A DNA stretch of 64,000 nucleotides from Nocardia flavorosea (GCF_015477805.1 NZ_JADLQL010000002.1:992001-1056000); one strand, 5' to 3'; positions 1 through 9,575 are shown, numbered from the stretch's first letter. Notes: generated by a model from the sequence alone, not told the origin. Program-made: numbers and translations.

Positions 1-300
1 GGCCAGTGTCGGCACGTCCAGGACGGTGGTGCTCAGCACCCGGTCGGTTTCGGGGTCGTAGAGCACGGCCCCGTTACCGCACACGCACAGCGGCGCGAAC
101 CCGAGCCCCGCGACCACCGGGGCAATCCACCGCGGCGGCCGCCCCGTCGCCAGCACGAACTGCACTCCGTCGGCCACCAGCGCCGCCACGGCATCCCGGG
201 TCCGCGCGGTGACACGTTCGTAGGGATCGATCAGAGTGCCGTCCACGTCGGAGGCCACAAGCTTGGGTTTGGGCAGTTGCGATGCGGTCACCTCGTCCAT
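1..300 (-). CDS. HAD-superfamily hydrolase, Cof type (3' part outside window)
   Basis: The reverse strand from an ATG at 300 is open to the window edge and gives 100 residues. The HAD motif I DVDGTL appears around residues 18-23 and is followed by the Cof-like stretch FVLATGRPP (around residues 47-55), which carries the motif II Thr. CGNGAVLYD near residue 75 is also typical of this family. These enzymes are Mg-dependent cytosolic phosphatases that use the first motif I Asp as nucleophile; the substrate is usually a sugar phosphate or a nucleotide/flavin phosphate and cannot be told here. The C-terminal half, with the motif III Lys and motif IV acidic pair, is missing because the window ends. 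The gene is divergent from the peptide transporter operon. Confidence 0.85.
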   Translation of the reverse strand, partial: MDEVTASQLPKPKLVASDVDGTLIDPYERVTARTRDAVAALVADGVQFVLATGRPPRWIAPVVAGLGFAPLCVCGNGAVLYDPETDRVLSTTVLDVPTLA

Positions 301-309
301 TCTGCTGTG

Positions 310-655
310 TCCCGGCCGGCGGGCTCCGCAGTGTCCCGACCGGACGTGTCCACAGTCACCGACCGGACGGGCCCGCAGTACACCGACCGGACGTGTCCAC
401 GGTGCCGTGCGGGCCGCCACGATGCCCCGGCCGAACGGTCCACGATGTCCCGGCCGAACGGCCCGCGATGCTCACGGCCGAACGGCCCGCGATGCTCACG
501 GCCGAACGGCCCGCGATGCTCACGGCCGAACGGCCCGCGATGCTCACGGCCGAACGGCCCGCGATGCTCACGGCCGAACGGCCCGCGATGTTCCGACTCG
601 AACGGTCTCCAGCGCCCCGGCCGGACGGGCCTGCGGTGCCGCGCGGCCGCCGCAA
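310..655. repeat. 24-bp tandem repeat in the spacer before the peptide transporter operon
   Basis: Five perfect copies of a 24-bp unit (GATGCTCACGG then CCGAACGGCCCGC) run from 467 to 586. Two 23-bp variants at 421 and 444 precede them, and looser CCGACCGGACG-type copies spread from about 310 to 655. The period is a multiple of three and the GC content is very high, so several frames stay open, but no start, ribosome site or recognisable protein is associated. It fills most of the 537-bp gap between the divergent HAD gene and the transporter gene at 838. There are no unique spacers, so it is not a CRISPR. Copy number probably varies between strains. Confidence 0.85.
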
Positions 656-837
656 TGTCCCCCACCGGCCGCCGGAGGACTCCCATACGAGCCGTGGTCG
701 CCGCACGTGACAGGCGTCGCGAATTCCGCCCGCGACCAGGCCCCGTCGCGGGAGTAACACGCAGCCCGGCCATCCGGCGCGCAGGTCGCGGGAACGCTCC
801 CTATGATCAGGGACCACACCTGATATCGAGGGGAACG

Positions 838-1815
838 ATGGCCGGCTTTCTGTTGCGACGCGCACTCAACTACGTCGTGCTGTTGCTGCTGGCGTCCTTC
901 CTCACTTTCAGTCTCGCCTCCCTGACTTTCCGCCCGCTGGACAGTCTGGAGCAGCGCAATCCACGGCCCCCGCAGTCGGTGATCGATGCCAAGGCGGCGG
1001 AGCTGCATCTCGACGAGCCGATCCCGCAGCGCTACGTAATCTGGATGAAAGGCGTGGTGCAGGGCGATTTCGGCGAAACTCTCGGCGGGCAGCCGGTGAG
1101 CGAGGAACTCGGCCGGCGCGTGGCGGTGAGTCTGCGCCTGCTTATTCTGGGTTCGATCATCGGCACCGTGCTCGGCGTCCTGATCGGCGCGGCCGGCGCG
1201 ATCCGCCAGTACAGATTCAGTGACTACTTCACCACCGTCGTTTCGTTGCTGATCCTGTCCACCCCGGTCTTTCTGCTGGCCACACTGTTGAAATTCGGCG
1301 CGCTGGAGATCAACTCGATAACCGGCCAGCAGATCTTCTTGTATACCGGTGAGACCTCCGCCGGCCACATCGAAGGGTTCGGCGCACAACTCCTCGACCG
1401 GCTGCAACATCTCGTACTCCCCACCCTGACGCTCGCCCTCGGCGGTATGGCCGGATACAGCCGCTACCAGCGCAATGCCATGCTCGACGTGCTGCAGAGC
1501 GATTTCATCCGCACCGCGCGAGCCAAGGGACTCACGCGGAACAAGGCGCTCTACAAGCACGGTCTGCGCACCGCGCTGATCCCGATGGCGACCCTGTTCG
1601 CCTACAGCCTCGGCGGGCTGATCACCGGCGCGACCTTCACCGAGAAGATTTTCGGCTGGCACGGCGTCGGCGAATGGCTGGTCGATTCGATCAACGCGCA
1701 GGACATCTACGTGGTCGCCACGGTTACCGCGTTCGCCGGTCTGGTGGTGCTGGTGTCCGGGCTGCTCTCCGATATCGTCTACGCGATTCTGGACCCGAGG
1801 GTGCGAGTGGCATGA
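838..1815 (+). CDS. Peptide/nickel ABC transporter permease, DppB/OppB type
   Basis: The product has 325 residues. It begins with the typical N-terminal membrane helix (FLLRRALNYVVLLLLASFLTF), has about six membrane segments in total, and carries the binding-protein-dependent permease loop around RTARAKGLTRNKALYKHGLRT, where the ATPase couples. It forms the inner-membrane channel with the next permease. I chose the ATG at 838, preceded by GAGGGGAACG, rather than an upstream in-frame start at 277, because that extension would translate the tandem repeat. It is the first gene of an operon in which successive genes overlap by four bases. The substrate is a short peptide by family; nickel or another solute cannot be excluded. 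Confidence 0.92.
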   Translation: MAGFLLRRALNYVVLLLLASFLTFSLASLTFRPLDSLEQRNPRPPQSVIDAKAAELHLDEPIPQRYVIWMKGVVQGDFGETLGGQPVSEELGRRVAVSLRLLILGSIIGTVLGVLIGAAGAIRQYRFSDYFTTVVSLLILSTPVFLLATLLKFGALEINSITGQQIFLYTGETSAGHIEGFGAQLLDRLQHLVLPTLTLALGGMAGYSRYQRNAMLDVLQSDFIRTARAKGLTRNKALYKHGLRTALIPMATLFAYSLGGLITGATFTEKIFGWHGVGEWLVDSINAQDIYVVATVTAFAGLVVLVSGLLSDIVYAILDPRVRVA

Positions 1816-2789
1816 GCATCAACGAAACCGAGGTTCTGGTACAGGGCGCCCCGGAGCCGGCGGCGAGCGGCCGGCGCAAACTCGTACTGCGGCGCTTCCT
1901 GCGCAACAAACCGGCGCTCTTCGGCGCGGCGGTCCTGATCCTGCTGTTCCTCGCCGCTTTCGTGCTCCCGTCGTTTCTGCCGTACGACCACAAACAGCTC
2001 GACTACACGGCACTGCTGCAGCCCCCGAGCCCGCAGCACCCCTTCGGCACCAACGAAATCGGGCAGGATGTGCTCGCCCAGACACTGCGCGGTCTGCAGA
2101 AGTCGCTGATCATCGGGTTCTGTGTGGCGGTGGCCTCCACCACCCTCGCCGCTGTGGTGGGTGCGATCGCCGGCCTGCTGGGCGGTTGGACCGATCGGGC
2201 CCTCATGTGGCTGGTCGATCTGCTGCTGGTGGTGCCGAGTTTCATCATCGTGGCCCTGTTCGCGCCCCGGACGAAGGGCAGCGGGTCGATCATGCTGTTG
2301 ATCGTGCTGCTCAGCGTGTTCGGCTGGATGATCAGTGCGCGGATCGTCCGCGGTTTGACCATGAGTCTGCGCGAACGCGAATTCGTGCGGGCCGCACGCT
2401 ATATGGGCGCGCCGACGCATACGGTGATCCTGACCCATATCGTGCCCAATATCGCCTCGATCCTGATCATCGATACGACGCTCACCGTGGGCGCATCGAT
2501 CATGGCCGAAACCGGGCTGAGCTTCCTGGGTTTCGGTGTGCAGCCGCCGGACGTCTCACTGGGCACCCTCATCGCCAACGGCACCAGTTCCGCGATGACC
2601 TACCCGTGGTTGTTCCTGTTCGCGGGCGGTCTGCTGATCATCACGGTGCTGTGCGCGAACCTGGTCGGTGACGGGTTACGCGATGCCTTCGACCCCGGAG
2701 CGAAGAATGCCCGGTCCCGTCCGTCCCGGAAGAAACGGAAAGCGCAGCGAGCGCAGGAGGCCCGCACAGCACAGGGAGCGGGAAAATGA
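1812..2789 (+). CDS. Peptide/nickel ABC transporter permease, DppC/OppC type
   Basis: The 325-residue protein has the OppC layout: a cytoplasmic N-terminus of about 40 residues ending in [16 protein letters not shown], one membrane helix, a periplasmic loop with [12 protein letters not shown], then five further helices. The EAA-type coupling loop reads [19 protein letters not shown]. The late stretch [15 protein letters not shown] is characteristic of DppC proteins. Its ATG overlaps the upstream stop as ATGA, so the two permeases are translationally coupled and presumably form a heterodimeric channel. The C-terminus is rich in Lys, Arg and Ala and probably disordered. Confidence 0.92.
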   Translation: MSINETEVLVQGAPEPAASGRRKLVLRRFLRNKPALFGAAVLILLFLAAFVLPSFLPYDHKQLDYTALLQPPSPQHPFGTNEIGQDVLAQTLRGLQKSLIIGFCVAVASTTLAAVVGAIAGLLGGWTDRALMWLVDLLLVVPSFIIVALFAPRTKGSGSIMLLIVLLSVFGWMISARIVRGLTMSLREREFVRAARYMGAPTHTVILTHIVPNIASILIIDTTLTVGASIMAETGLSFLGFGVQPPDVSLGTLIANGTSSAMTYPWLFLFAGGLLIITVLCANLVGDGLRDAFDPGAKNARSRPSRKKRKAQRAQEARTAQGAGK

Positions 2790-4687
2790 CCGGAGACAAC
2801 ACCGTGACGGAATCGGCGGCGAAACCGACCGGGTCAACCGGTGCGACGGCGTCCACAGCGCCGCTGCTCGAGGTCAGCGGCCTGCGGGTTTCCTTCCCCA
2901 GTGAAGAGGGCCGGGTCGAGGCGGTGCGCGGTGTGGACTACACGGTCGCCGACGGCGAAGTCCTCGCCATCGTCGGCGAATCCGGGTCCGGTAAGTCGGT
3001 GTCCTCCCTGGCTGTCATGGGCCTGCTGCCGGAGCAAGCGCGGGTCGCCGGCTCGATCCGGTTGCGCGGCCGGGAGTTGATCGGGTTGGGCGACAAGGAA
3101 TTGTCGCGGCTGCGCGGCAGCGCGGTGAGCATGGTGTTCCAGGACCCGCTCTCTGCGCTGACTCCGGTGTACCGGGTGGGCGATCAGATAGCCGAAGCGC
3201 TGCTCGCGCACGGTTCGATGAGCAAGGACGCCGCCGCGAAACGTGCGGTGGAACTGCTGGACCTGGTCGGTATTCCGGATCCGGAGCTGCGGGCCAGGGC
3301 TTTTCCGCACGAGTTCTCCGGCGGGATGCGCCAGCGGGTGGTGATCGCAATGGCCATCGCCAACGATCCCGCGCTGATCATCTGCGACGAACCGACCACC
3401 GCACTCGACGTGACGGTGCAGAAACAGATTCTGAACCTGCTGCGCAAGGCGCGCGATATCACCGGCGCCGGCGTCATCATGATCACTCACGATATGGGTA
3501 TCGCGGCCACGATCGCCGACCGGGTGGCGGTGATGTACGCGGGGCGGATCGTGGAAACCGCGAGCACCGCGGCGCTGTTCCGGAATCCGCGGATGCCCTA
3601 CACCGTGGGTCTGCTCGGCTCCATTCCCCGGATGGACGGGCCCGCGCGGGCCCCTCTTATCCCGATCGTCGGCGCTCCCCCGGCCATGCACGCGCTGCCA
3701 CCGGGATGCTCGTTCGCGCCGCGCTGCCCCGTGGCGATCGACGAATGCCGCACCGCCGAACCTCCGCTCACCGAAACCGATCCGGGCCAGGCCGCCGCGT
3801 GCATCCGCACCGCCGAACTGAGCTCCGGCGCGTTGTTCGACGCGTACCGGCAGGAAGTGGGCGCGGAACCCGTCACCCCGGCGGCCGATACCCAGGTCGT
3901 ATTGAAGGTCACCGACCTGGTGAAAACGTTCCCGATAACCTCCGGTGTGCTGCTGCGACGCCGTAGGGGTGAGGTACGCGCGGTGGACGGGATCAGTTTC
4001 GAGATCCGCGCCGGCCGCACACTCGCCCTGGTCGGCGAATCGGGGTCGGGGAAGTCGACCACCCTCACCCAGATCCTCGACCTGGTGCCGCCCCAATCGG
4101 GGTCCATCGAGGTCATGGGCCACGATGTGGCCACCCTGACCCGCTCCGGGCGCCGCGAACTACGCCGGAAGCTGCAGATCGTCTTCCAGGACCCCACCGC
4201 GTCCCTCGACCCCCGCCTGCCCGTGGCCGATGCCATCGGCCAGCCGATGCGGATCGCCGGGCGGCCCAAATCCGAGATAGCCCAGCGGGTACCGGAGCTG
4301 TTGCGGCTGGTGGGCCTGCGGCCCGAACATGCCGACCGATATCCGGGCGATTTCTCGGGCGGCCAGAAACAGCGCATCTGTATCGCCCGGGCCCTCGCAC
4401 TGGACCCGGAACTGCTCGTGCTCGACGAACCGGTGTCCTCGCTGGACGTATCGATCCAGGCCGGGGTGCTGAACCTGCTGCGCGATCTGCAAACCGAACG
4501 CGGACTGTCCTACCTTTTCGTTTCGCACGATCTGTCGGTGGTGCGGAATCTGGCGCACGATATCGCCGTGATGTATCGCGGCGAGATCGTGGAAGCAGGT
4601 CCGGCCGAGCAGATCTTCCAAGCCCCGGAACACGCGTACACACGGTCGCTGATCGAGGCGGTACCCGTGCCCGTGGTACAGGGTTGA
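2786..4687 (+). CDS. Peptide ABC transporter ATPase, fused DppD-DppF
   Basis: This 633-residue protein carries two complete nucleotide-binding domains. Each has Walker A GESGSGKS (around residues 64-71 and 417-424), a signature (FSGGMRQR and FSGGQKQR), Walker B and an H-loop. The linker between them has the oligopeptide-ABC C-terminal motif with CSFAPRCP and a later Cys, known in DppD/OppD. It therefore supplies both ATPase subunits that are separate DppD and DppF proteins in E. coli; such fusions are common in actinobacteria. The start overlaps the preceding permease stop as ATGA. It energises the permease pair from the cytoplasmic face. Confidence 0.93.
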   Translation: MTGDNTVTESAAKPTGSTGATASTAPLLEVSGLRVSFPSEEGRVEAVRGVDYTVADGEVLAIVGESGSGKSVSSLAVMGLLPEQARVAGSIRLRGRELIGLGDKELSRLRGSAVSMVFQDPLSALTPVYRVGDQIAEALLAHGSMSKDAAAKRAVELLDLVGIPDPELRARAFPHEFSGGMRQRVVIAMAIANDPALIICDEPTTALDVTVQKQILNLLRKARDITGAGVIMITHDMGIAATIADRVAVMYAGRIVETASTAALFRNPRMPYTVGLLGSIPRMDGPARAPLIPIVGAPPAMHALPPGCSFAPRCPVAIDECRTAEPPLTETDPGQAAACIRTAELSSGALFDAYRQEVGAEPVTPAADTQVVLKVTDLVKTFPITSGVLLRRRRGEVRAVDGISFEIRAGRTLALVGESGSGKSTTLTQILDLVPPQSGSIEVMGHDVATLTRSGRRELRRKLQIVFQDPTASLDPRLPVADAIGQPMRIAGRPKSEIAQRVPELLRLVGLRPEHADRYPGDFSGGQKQRICIARALALDPELLVLDEPVSSLDVSIQAGVLNLLRDLQTERGLSYLFVSHDLSVVRNLAHDIAVMYRGEIVEAGPAEQIFQAPEHAYTRSLIEAVPVPVVQG

Positions 4688-4730
4688 CAGGCGCGCTCGC
4701 CGGGCCCACCGGCAGGAAGGAAGTATCGCC

Positions 4731-6407
4731 ATGAGGATTCGATCTGCGGGGAGCAGGCTCGCGGTACCGCTGCTGGCCGTAGCCCTGCTCGCGGCCGGAT
4801 GCGGCGCGAACGACGCCGGCGCGCCGGAGGGCGCGGTCGCCGAACTGGGCACGGTCAACGACATCAACCCGCACGATGTGAGCGAACTGCGGGACGGGGG
4901 CAATCTGCGGCTGGTCATGTCGTCGTATCCGGAGCAGTGGAATCCGCTGCAATTGGACAGCGACGGCGGGACCGCTTCCCTGGTCAGGCCGACTTTGCCC
5001 AGGTCGTTCGTCACCGACGCCGCGGGCAAGATCTCCGTGGACACCAATTACTTCACCAGCGTCGAGCTCACCGCCACCGACCCCCAGCAGGTGACCTACA
5101 CGATCAACCCGAAGGCCGTGTGGTCCGACGGCAGCCCGATCACCTGGGAAGATATCGCCTCGCAGGCGAACGCGCTCAGCGGCCGCGACGAGCGCTTCCT
5201 GATCGGCCACACCATGGGGTTCGACCGGGTAGAGAAGGTGGAGCGCGGCGTCGACGACCGCCAGGCGATCATCACTTTCGACAATCATTTCGCGGACTGG
5301 GCCGGGCAGTTCGCGGGTAACAGCATGCTGTTGCCCAAAGAGGTGACAGCCACCCCCGAGGCATTCAACGAAGCCTGGCGCAACGGCGTGACCAAGACCG
5401 CCGGCCCCTTCATCGTGCAGTCCACCGACCGTGCGCAGGGACGCGTGGTGCTCGGCCGCAACCCCAAATGGTGGGGCGATACCCCCAAACTCGACACCAT
5501 CACCTTCAGCCAACTGGCATCCGAGGCCATGGTCCCGGCGCTGGCGAACAACGAGGTCGACGCGGTCGGGCTCGGCACCCGCGATGATATGGAGACCGCG
5601 CGCAACACACCCGGCGTAGTGATCCGGCGCGCGCCCAGCAATTTCTGGAACCACCTGACCTTCAACGGCGCTCCCGGCTCGATCCTGGAGGATCCGGCGG
5701 TACGCGTCGCGATCATCAAGGCGATCGACCGCGACGGTATCGCCAAAGCCATGCAGAACGGGCTGGTACCGGACCCGAAACCGCTGAACAACCACATCTT
5801 CCTGCAGGGCCAGGAAGGCTATCAGGACAACAGCCTGCCGTTCGACCCCGAAGCCGCGGCCCGCGAACTGGATGCCCTCGGCTGGAAACTCAACGGCGAC
5901 GTCCGCGAAAAGGACGGACGCCGGCTCGAGATCCGCGACGTGATGTACAACGACCAGACCTGGGTGCAGATCGCCCAGATCATCCAGCAGAACCTCGCCC
6001 AGATCGGGGTCGAGCTGATCATCGAGACCAAACCGGGGAACGGCTTCTTCACCGATGTGATCCAGCCCGGCAACTTCGATGTGGGCCAGTGGAGCTGGCA
6101 GGGCGATGCGTTCCCGCTGAGCAGCATCCCGCAGATCTGGGGCTACTACCCCGACAATCTGCAGGGCAACTACGGCCGCATCGGTTCGCCCGAACTGAAC
6201 GAGCTGATCGAACGGACACTGTCGGAACTGGACCCGCAGAAGGCCATCGAACTGGCCAACCAGGTCGATGAAGAGATCTGGGCCGAAGGGCATTCGATCC
6301 CGCTGGTGCAGTCCGCCGGGAACGTGGGCGTGCGCGACAACCTCGCCAACTACGGTGCCGCCGGACTCGCCTCACTCGACTACACGAAAATCGGTTTCCT
6401 GAAGTGA
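4731..6407 (+). CDS. Peptide ABC transporter substrate-binding lipoprotein (SBP family 5)
   Basis: The 558-residue product begins with a lipoprotein signal (LLAVALLAAGC, lipobox LAAGC with Cys near residue 24), so it should be anchored outside the membrane. The body resembles family 5 solute-binding proteins: early SSYPEQWNPLQ, the middle stretch TAGPFIV followed by VLGRNPKWWG, and VRVAIIKAIDRDGI. It captures the solute, probably a peptide, for the permease and ATPase encoded just upstream. A 43-bp gap separates it from the ATPase gene and contains GGCAGGAAGGAAG, a strong ribosome site, which may allow more binding protein than permease to be made. The ligand cannot be deduced. Confidence 0.9.
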   Translation: MRIRSAGSRLAVPLLAVALLAAGCGANDAGAPEGAVAELGTVNDINPHDVSELRDGGNLRLVMSSYPEQWNPLQLDSDGGTASLVRPTLPRSFVTDAAGKISVDTNYFTSVELTATDPQQVTYTINPKAVWSDGSPITWEDIASQANALSGRDERFLIGHTMGFDRVEKVERGVDDRQAIITFDNHFADWAGQFAGNSMLLPKEVTATPEAFNEAWRNGVTKTAGPFIVQSTDRAQGRVVLGRNPKWWGDTPKLDTITFSQLASEAMVPALANNEVDAVGLGTRDDMETARNTPGVVIRRAPSNFWNHLTFNGAPGSILEDPAVRVAIIKAIDRDGIAKAMQNGLVPDPKPLNNHIFLQGQEGYQDNSLPFDPEAAARELDALGWKLNGDVREKDGRRLEIRDVMYNDQTWVQIAQIIQQNLAQIGVELIIETKPGNGFFTDVIQPGNFDVGQWSWQGDAFPLSSIPQIWGYYPDNLQGNYGRIGSPELNELIERTLSELDPQKAIELANQVDEEIWAEGHSIPLVQSAGNVGVRDNLANYGAAGLASLDYTKIGFLK

Positions 6408-7096
6408 AATCCCGGATAGGTCACCCACTGGCCTATCCGCTGTGCGTAACGATCGGCGCCCTCGCGGTACTCACCGCGTGGGCGCCGTTCGCCGATCCGG
6501 ACCAGCTCAGCGCGTTGGCGGTGGTCGCGATCGGGATCGTGGGTTACAGCGGATACCGGTTCGCACTGGCCCTGGGCGCATTCCGGTATGGGACCGGAGT
6601 CTCCGGCACAGTCGAGGTGCGGCGGGTCCGGCAGGAGTATCAGCTGGTCAGCCGGTCGTGGCTGGAACTGCGTGACGAGGACTGTATCCGCTGGCTGCCG
6701 GTGTACTTCGATCCCGAACTGATCCCGTACACCGACGGCACCGCCGAACTGCGTGACCGCCGGATAACCCTGCAGGCCGGCACCGATCCCGGCGCATTGC
6801 CCGGCAGCGGATTCCGTGTGTTTCCCTCGGGCCGAACCCGTGACCGGGAACCGCCGGGACGCCTGATCGACAACCCCGCCCGGACCGACCCGGCGGCCCC
6901 CGAACGCGCAAAGACCGACACGAAACTCACCCGGCGCCTACTCCTGGACGCCCAGTCCGCGGTCGCGGCGCCGTTCACCGGCCTGCTCTGGGTCTACGTC
7001 ATGGACGGCGGTATCCCCGCCTTCACCGGCGCATGCTGCGTCACCGCCGCAGCCTGCATCTGGCTCGCCGCGATCCGCGGCTCGGACCCGAGCTGA
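6404..7096 (+). CDS. Hypothetical membrane protein at the end of the peptide transporter operon
   Basis: I do not recognise this 230-residue protein. It has two N-terminal membrane segments (around residues 9-27 and 38-58), a charged soluble middle with Arg- and Asp-rich stretches, and two hydrophobic segments near the C-terminus (about residues 187-223). The middle could be cytoplasmic, giving a small four-helix membrane protein. The GTG start overlaps the stop of the binding-protein gene as GTGA, so it is co-translated with the transporter and may assist it, but that is inferred only from position. No catalytic motif is visible. Confidence 0.7.
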   Translation: MKSRIGHPLAYPLCVTIGALAVLTAWAPFADPDQLSALAVVAIGIVGYSGYRFALALGAFRYGTGVSGTVEVRRVRQEYQLVSRSWLELRDEDCIRWLPVYFDPELIPYTDGTAELRDRRITLQAGTDPGALPGSGFRVFPSGRTRDREPPGRLIDNPARTDPAAPERAKTDTKLTRRLLLDAQSAVAAPFTGLLWVYVMDGGIPAFTGACCVTAAACIWLAAIRGSDPS

Positions 7097-7462
7097 CTCG
7101 AGACCTATTCGGGGCGAGAAGTCGCCGCCGAATCGCGCGGAGCCGACTCGCCTCCGAAGCATGGGGATCCGGCTCAGCTGTCCACGTCAACGGCCGGCGC
7201 CGTCGGCGAGTCGGCTCGGTCTCCGGGTACCTGCGGCATCCGTACTGCGAACACCCGCGCGCTTCGCGGAACAGTTCGCCGATATGGCCGCAACCTGCTG
7301 CGCTACTGCATGCGGTGGGCCCCGTCCCGCTACCGTCTGTCCCGGACGAGCGCGGTAAGGCAGGCATCCGCTCTCATCCGACGATATCGGCTGGGTGAAC
7401 GGCGCGGCGATCACCGCAACCGATTCGTTCCCGCCACCCCGAGTCGTACCTCGTCGGCCGGC
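7097..7462. other. Intergenic region, no gene seen
   Basis: This 366-bp spacer lies between the convergent peptide transporter operon and the hemC-like gene. The open frames across it have no ribosome site and no protein-like composition. I see no clear terminator hairpin with a T-tract, repeat or RNA gene. Confidence 0.6.
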
Positions 7463-8389
7463 TCAGTGCGGGATGGAGTCGATGATTGCGCGCGCTCCCT
7501 GCCGCAGCAGGTCCGAGCCTACGAAGAAGCCCAATGCTTGGGGGTCCTCCGGAACACCCCAGTGCTGCGAATCCAGCCACTGCGTTCCCTCGAGGTTGAA
7601 CACCTTGCCGTGCAACGCGAGCCGCCCGGTGGGTTCGATCACGCAGACCCCGGCGATCGGCGAGTTGCAGTGCCCCTGCAGAGCGTGCAGCATCGCGCGT
7701 TCGGCCTCGACCACGCGGCGGGTCTCGGCGTGATCGATCCGCCCCGCGAGTTCGCGGACCTCATGGTCGTCGGCACGGCAGGCCAAGGTGAGCACACCGG
7801 CGCCGATCGGCGGGCACATGACCTCCAGCGGCAGGATCTCGGTGATCCGATCCTCCTGGCCGATCCGGTACATACCCGCGACCGCGGCGATCAGCACATC
7901 GCAGTACCCGTCCTCGAGCCGCATCAGCCGGGAGTTCATATTCCCGCGCAGCGGCTTCATCTCCAGGTGCGGATAGTGCAACCGCAGCTGCGCGGCCCGG
8001 CGCACCGAACTGGTGCCGACAACGGTCCCCGGCGGCTGTTCCGACAGCGGCCGGCCGTCCTTGGTAATGATCGCGTCGCGCACATCGTCGCGTTTCGGGA
8101 AGCCGGCGAACGCGATGCCTTCCGGAATCGGGATATCACCCGGAATATCCTTCAAGCAGTGCACGGCCAGATCGGCCTCGTCGTGCAGCAGGGCGTCGTC
8201 GATTTCCTTGACGAAAGCCCCCTTGCCGCCGAGTGCTGCCAGATCACCCATCCAGCGGTCACCGGCGGCGGTCACCTTCACCAGTTCGGTTTCGACTCCG
8301 AACTCGGAGATCGCCGCCGCCACCCGCTCGGCTTGGGCAACTGCCATAGGACTGGCCCGGGTCGAGACCCGGATTATGCGCGAGGCCAT
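7463..8389 (-). CDS. hemC: Hydroxymethylbilane synthase-like protein, divergent stand-alone copy
   Basis: This 308-residue protein has the whole porphobilinogen deaminase layout, the step that polymerises four porphobilinogens to hydroxymethylbilane in the cytosol for haem or corrinoid synthesis. Visible conserved points are IRVSTRASPMAVAQ, the catalytic KD in VHCLKDIP, the double Arg in GTSSVRRAAQL, the cofactor-arginine segment LRGNMNSRL, and a Cys near residue 240 in GHCNSPIAG that should carry the dipyrromethane cofactor. Several positions are atypical: VHC for VHS, GHC for the usual GGC, and CPPIGAGVLTLACR where QGALAIE-type sequence is normal. No other haem gene is nearby, which is unusual for actinobacterial hemC. 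It may be a second, specialised paralog; the rest of the genome would show whether a canonical hemC exists. Confidence 0.85.
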   Translation of the reverse strand: MASRIIRVSTRASPMAVAQAERVAAAISEFGVETELVKVTAAGDRWMGDLAALGGKGAFVKEIDDALLHDEADLAVHCLKDIPGDIPIPEGIAFAGFPKRDDVRDAIITKDGRPLSEQPPGTVVGTSSVRRAAQLRLHYPHLEMKPLRGNMNSRLMRLEDGYCDVLIAAVAGMYRIGQEDRITEILPLEVMCPPIGAGVLTLACRADDHEVRELAGRIDHAETRRVVEAERAMLHALQGHCNSPIAGVCVIEPTGRLALHGKVFNLEGTQWLDSQHWGVPEDPQALGFFVGSDLLRQGARAIIDSIPH

Positions 8390-8493
8390 AGCGTGACTCT
8401 ACCGCCGCCCGAAACCGCGGCAACCGGCCGTCCCGCGACTACCGACCACAGAGTCATTTATCGAGGCAGCCCTCGGGAACTAGGTCAAGACGC

Positions 8494-8694
8494 CTAGCGG
8501 AACCGACCGGTCGCGACAGCGACGGTGAAGGCGTCCCAGGTCGCCGACTCGACCACCAGCGCCGGACCGGTGCGGGTCTTGGAGTCACGGATACCGACCC
8601 CACCGTCGGCCAGGAACGCAACCTCGACACAGTTCTTGTCCGCACCGCTGAAACTGCTCTTGAACCATTCGGCACCGGATAGGTCGTTGATCAC
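8494..8694 (-). CDS. DUF397 small protein
   Basis: The 66-residue product has the DUF397 signature: EWFKSSFSG near the N-terminus, then NCVEVAFL, GVGIRDSK and a terminal W-x-AF segment (SATWDAFTVAVATG). Such small acidic proteins accompany XRE regulators of the WhiJ type throughout actinobacteria and are thought to interact with them. The GTG start at 8694 shares one base with the stop of the upstream XRE gene, so the two are cotranscribed and probably coupled. Confidence 0.9.
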   Translation of the reverse strand: MINDLSGAEWFKSSFSGADKNCVEVAFLADGGVGIRDSKTRTGPALVVESATWDAFTVAVATGRFR

Positions 8695-9575
8695 TACAGG
8701 TACTCCTTTGCCAAACGCCTCAACATATCCCTGCTGTGTACCTCGTCCAGCGCCGCGTTGAGGAGAAACCGATTGGCATCAGCATAGCGGCGTACTGCGG
8801 ACTCCTTCTCCAGATAGAGATCGCCGGTGAAGCTCTCGACATAGACAACCGTCGGCTCCCGATAACCGCGCATACCGCTACGCCCTGGCTCGAGGATGAC
8901 AAAGGGCCCGATGGCGACACCCATCGGGAAGCCCGCCGAGAACGGCAGGATTCGAATATCGATGTTGTTCCGAGTACTCAGGTCTGCCAGGTAACGAAGC
9001 TGCGTGGCCATGATCTTCCGGCTGCCCACCACCGTGCGAAGCGCTGCTTCCCGCAGCACGATCCCGACGACCATCGGACTCGCCTTTCGGGTTATCCGCT
9101 GTTGACGTCGATGTCGCAACCCGACTCGGCGTTCGAGTTCGGCTGGGCTTTCGTCCGGATATCCAGCCCGCATCAGGGCATACGCGTACGCAGGCGTCTG
9201 CACCAGTCCAGGGATGATCTCGGGCTCATACGTCTGAAGTCGCCGCGCGCTCGATTCGAGATCGACGAATACATCGAAATGCTCCGGGATGAGATCACCG
9301 TACTCGTGCCACCAACTCTTGCCTGCTGCCTGAAGCGCCAGCCCTTTCAGCACTTCGGTGAATTCTTCGGTGAACTCGTAGATCCGGCACAAGGATTCCA
9401 GGTCCACCAGTCGTATCCGGGCAGTCGCGCCGACCTCCATCCGCTGAACCGTACTGACACTCCACTGCATCAGCTCGCCGACCTCGGCCAGCGTCAGCCC
9501 TACCGCCTCCCGACCGTTGCGCAAGTGTTTACCGAGCTGGCGCCGGGGAAGGGTCGATCGATCACACTCGGCCAT
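8694..9575 (-). CDS. XRE-family regulator with DUF5753 (WhiJ-like)
   Basis: The 293-residue protein starts with a helix-turn-helix (about residues 13-66; LGKHLRNGREAVGLTLAEVGEL, then QWSVSTVQRMEVG) and continues with the DUF5753 domain (about residues 95-285; EPEIIPGLVQTPAYAYALM and an RRQQRITR segment). It should be a cytoplasmic DNA-binding regulator. It is paired with DUF397 downstream, as at Streptomyces whiJ-like loci that influence development; some such pairs have been suggested to act as toxin-antitoxin modules. An autoregulatory site probably lies upstream, in the 9576-10126 spacer, but I could not identify it. Confidence 0.9.
   Translation of the reverse strand: MAECDRSTLPRRQLGKHLRNGREAVGLTLAEVGELMQWSVSTVQRMEVGATARIRLVDLESLCRIYEFTEEFTEVLKGLALQAAGKSWWHEYGDLIPEHFDVFVDLESSARRLQTYEPEIIPGLVQTPAYAYALMRAGYPDESPAELERRVGLRHRRQQRITRKASPMVVGIVLREAALRTVVGSRKIMATQLRYLADLSTRNNIDIRILPFSAGFPMGVAIGPFVILEPGRSGMRGYREPTVVYVESFTGDLYLEKESAVRRYADANRFLLNAALDEVHSRDMLRRLAKEYL

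Noticed and set aside
421..600. CRISPR array
   Set aside because: The 24-bp units are contiguous, with no unique spacers and no cas genes nearby.
277..837. N-terminal extension of the dppB-like gene through the tandem repeat
   Set aside because: It translates only repeat sequence in an open frame; the ATG at 838 has a ribosome site and gives the normal permease N-terminus.
4113..6293. Long open frame antisense to the peptide-binding lipoprotein
   Set aside because: Shadow frame from GC-rich codon bias; its product is His/Asp/Arg-rich and matches no family, while the plus strand is a clear binding protein.
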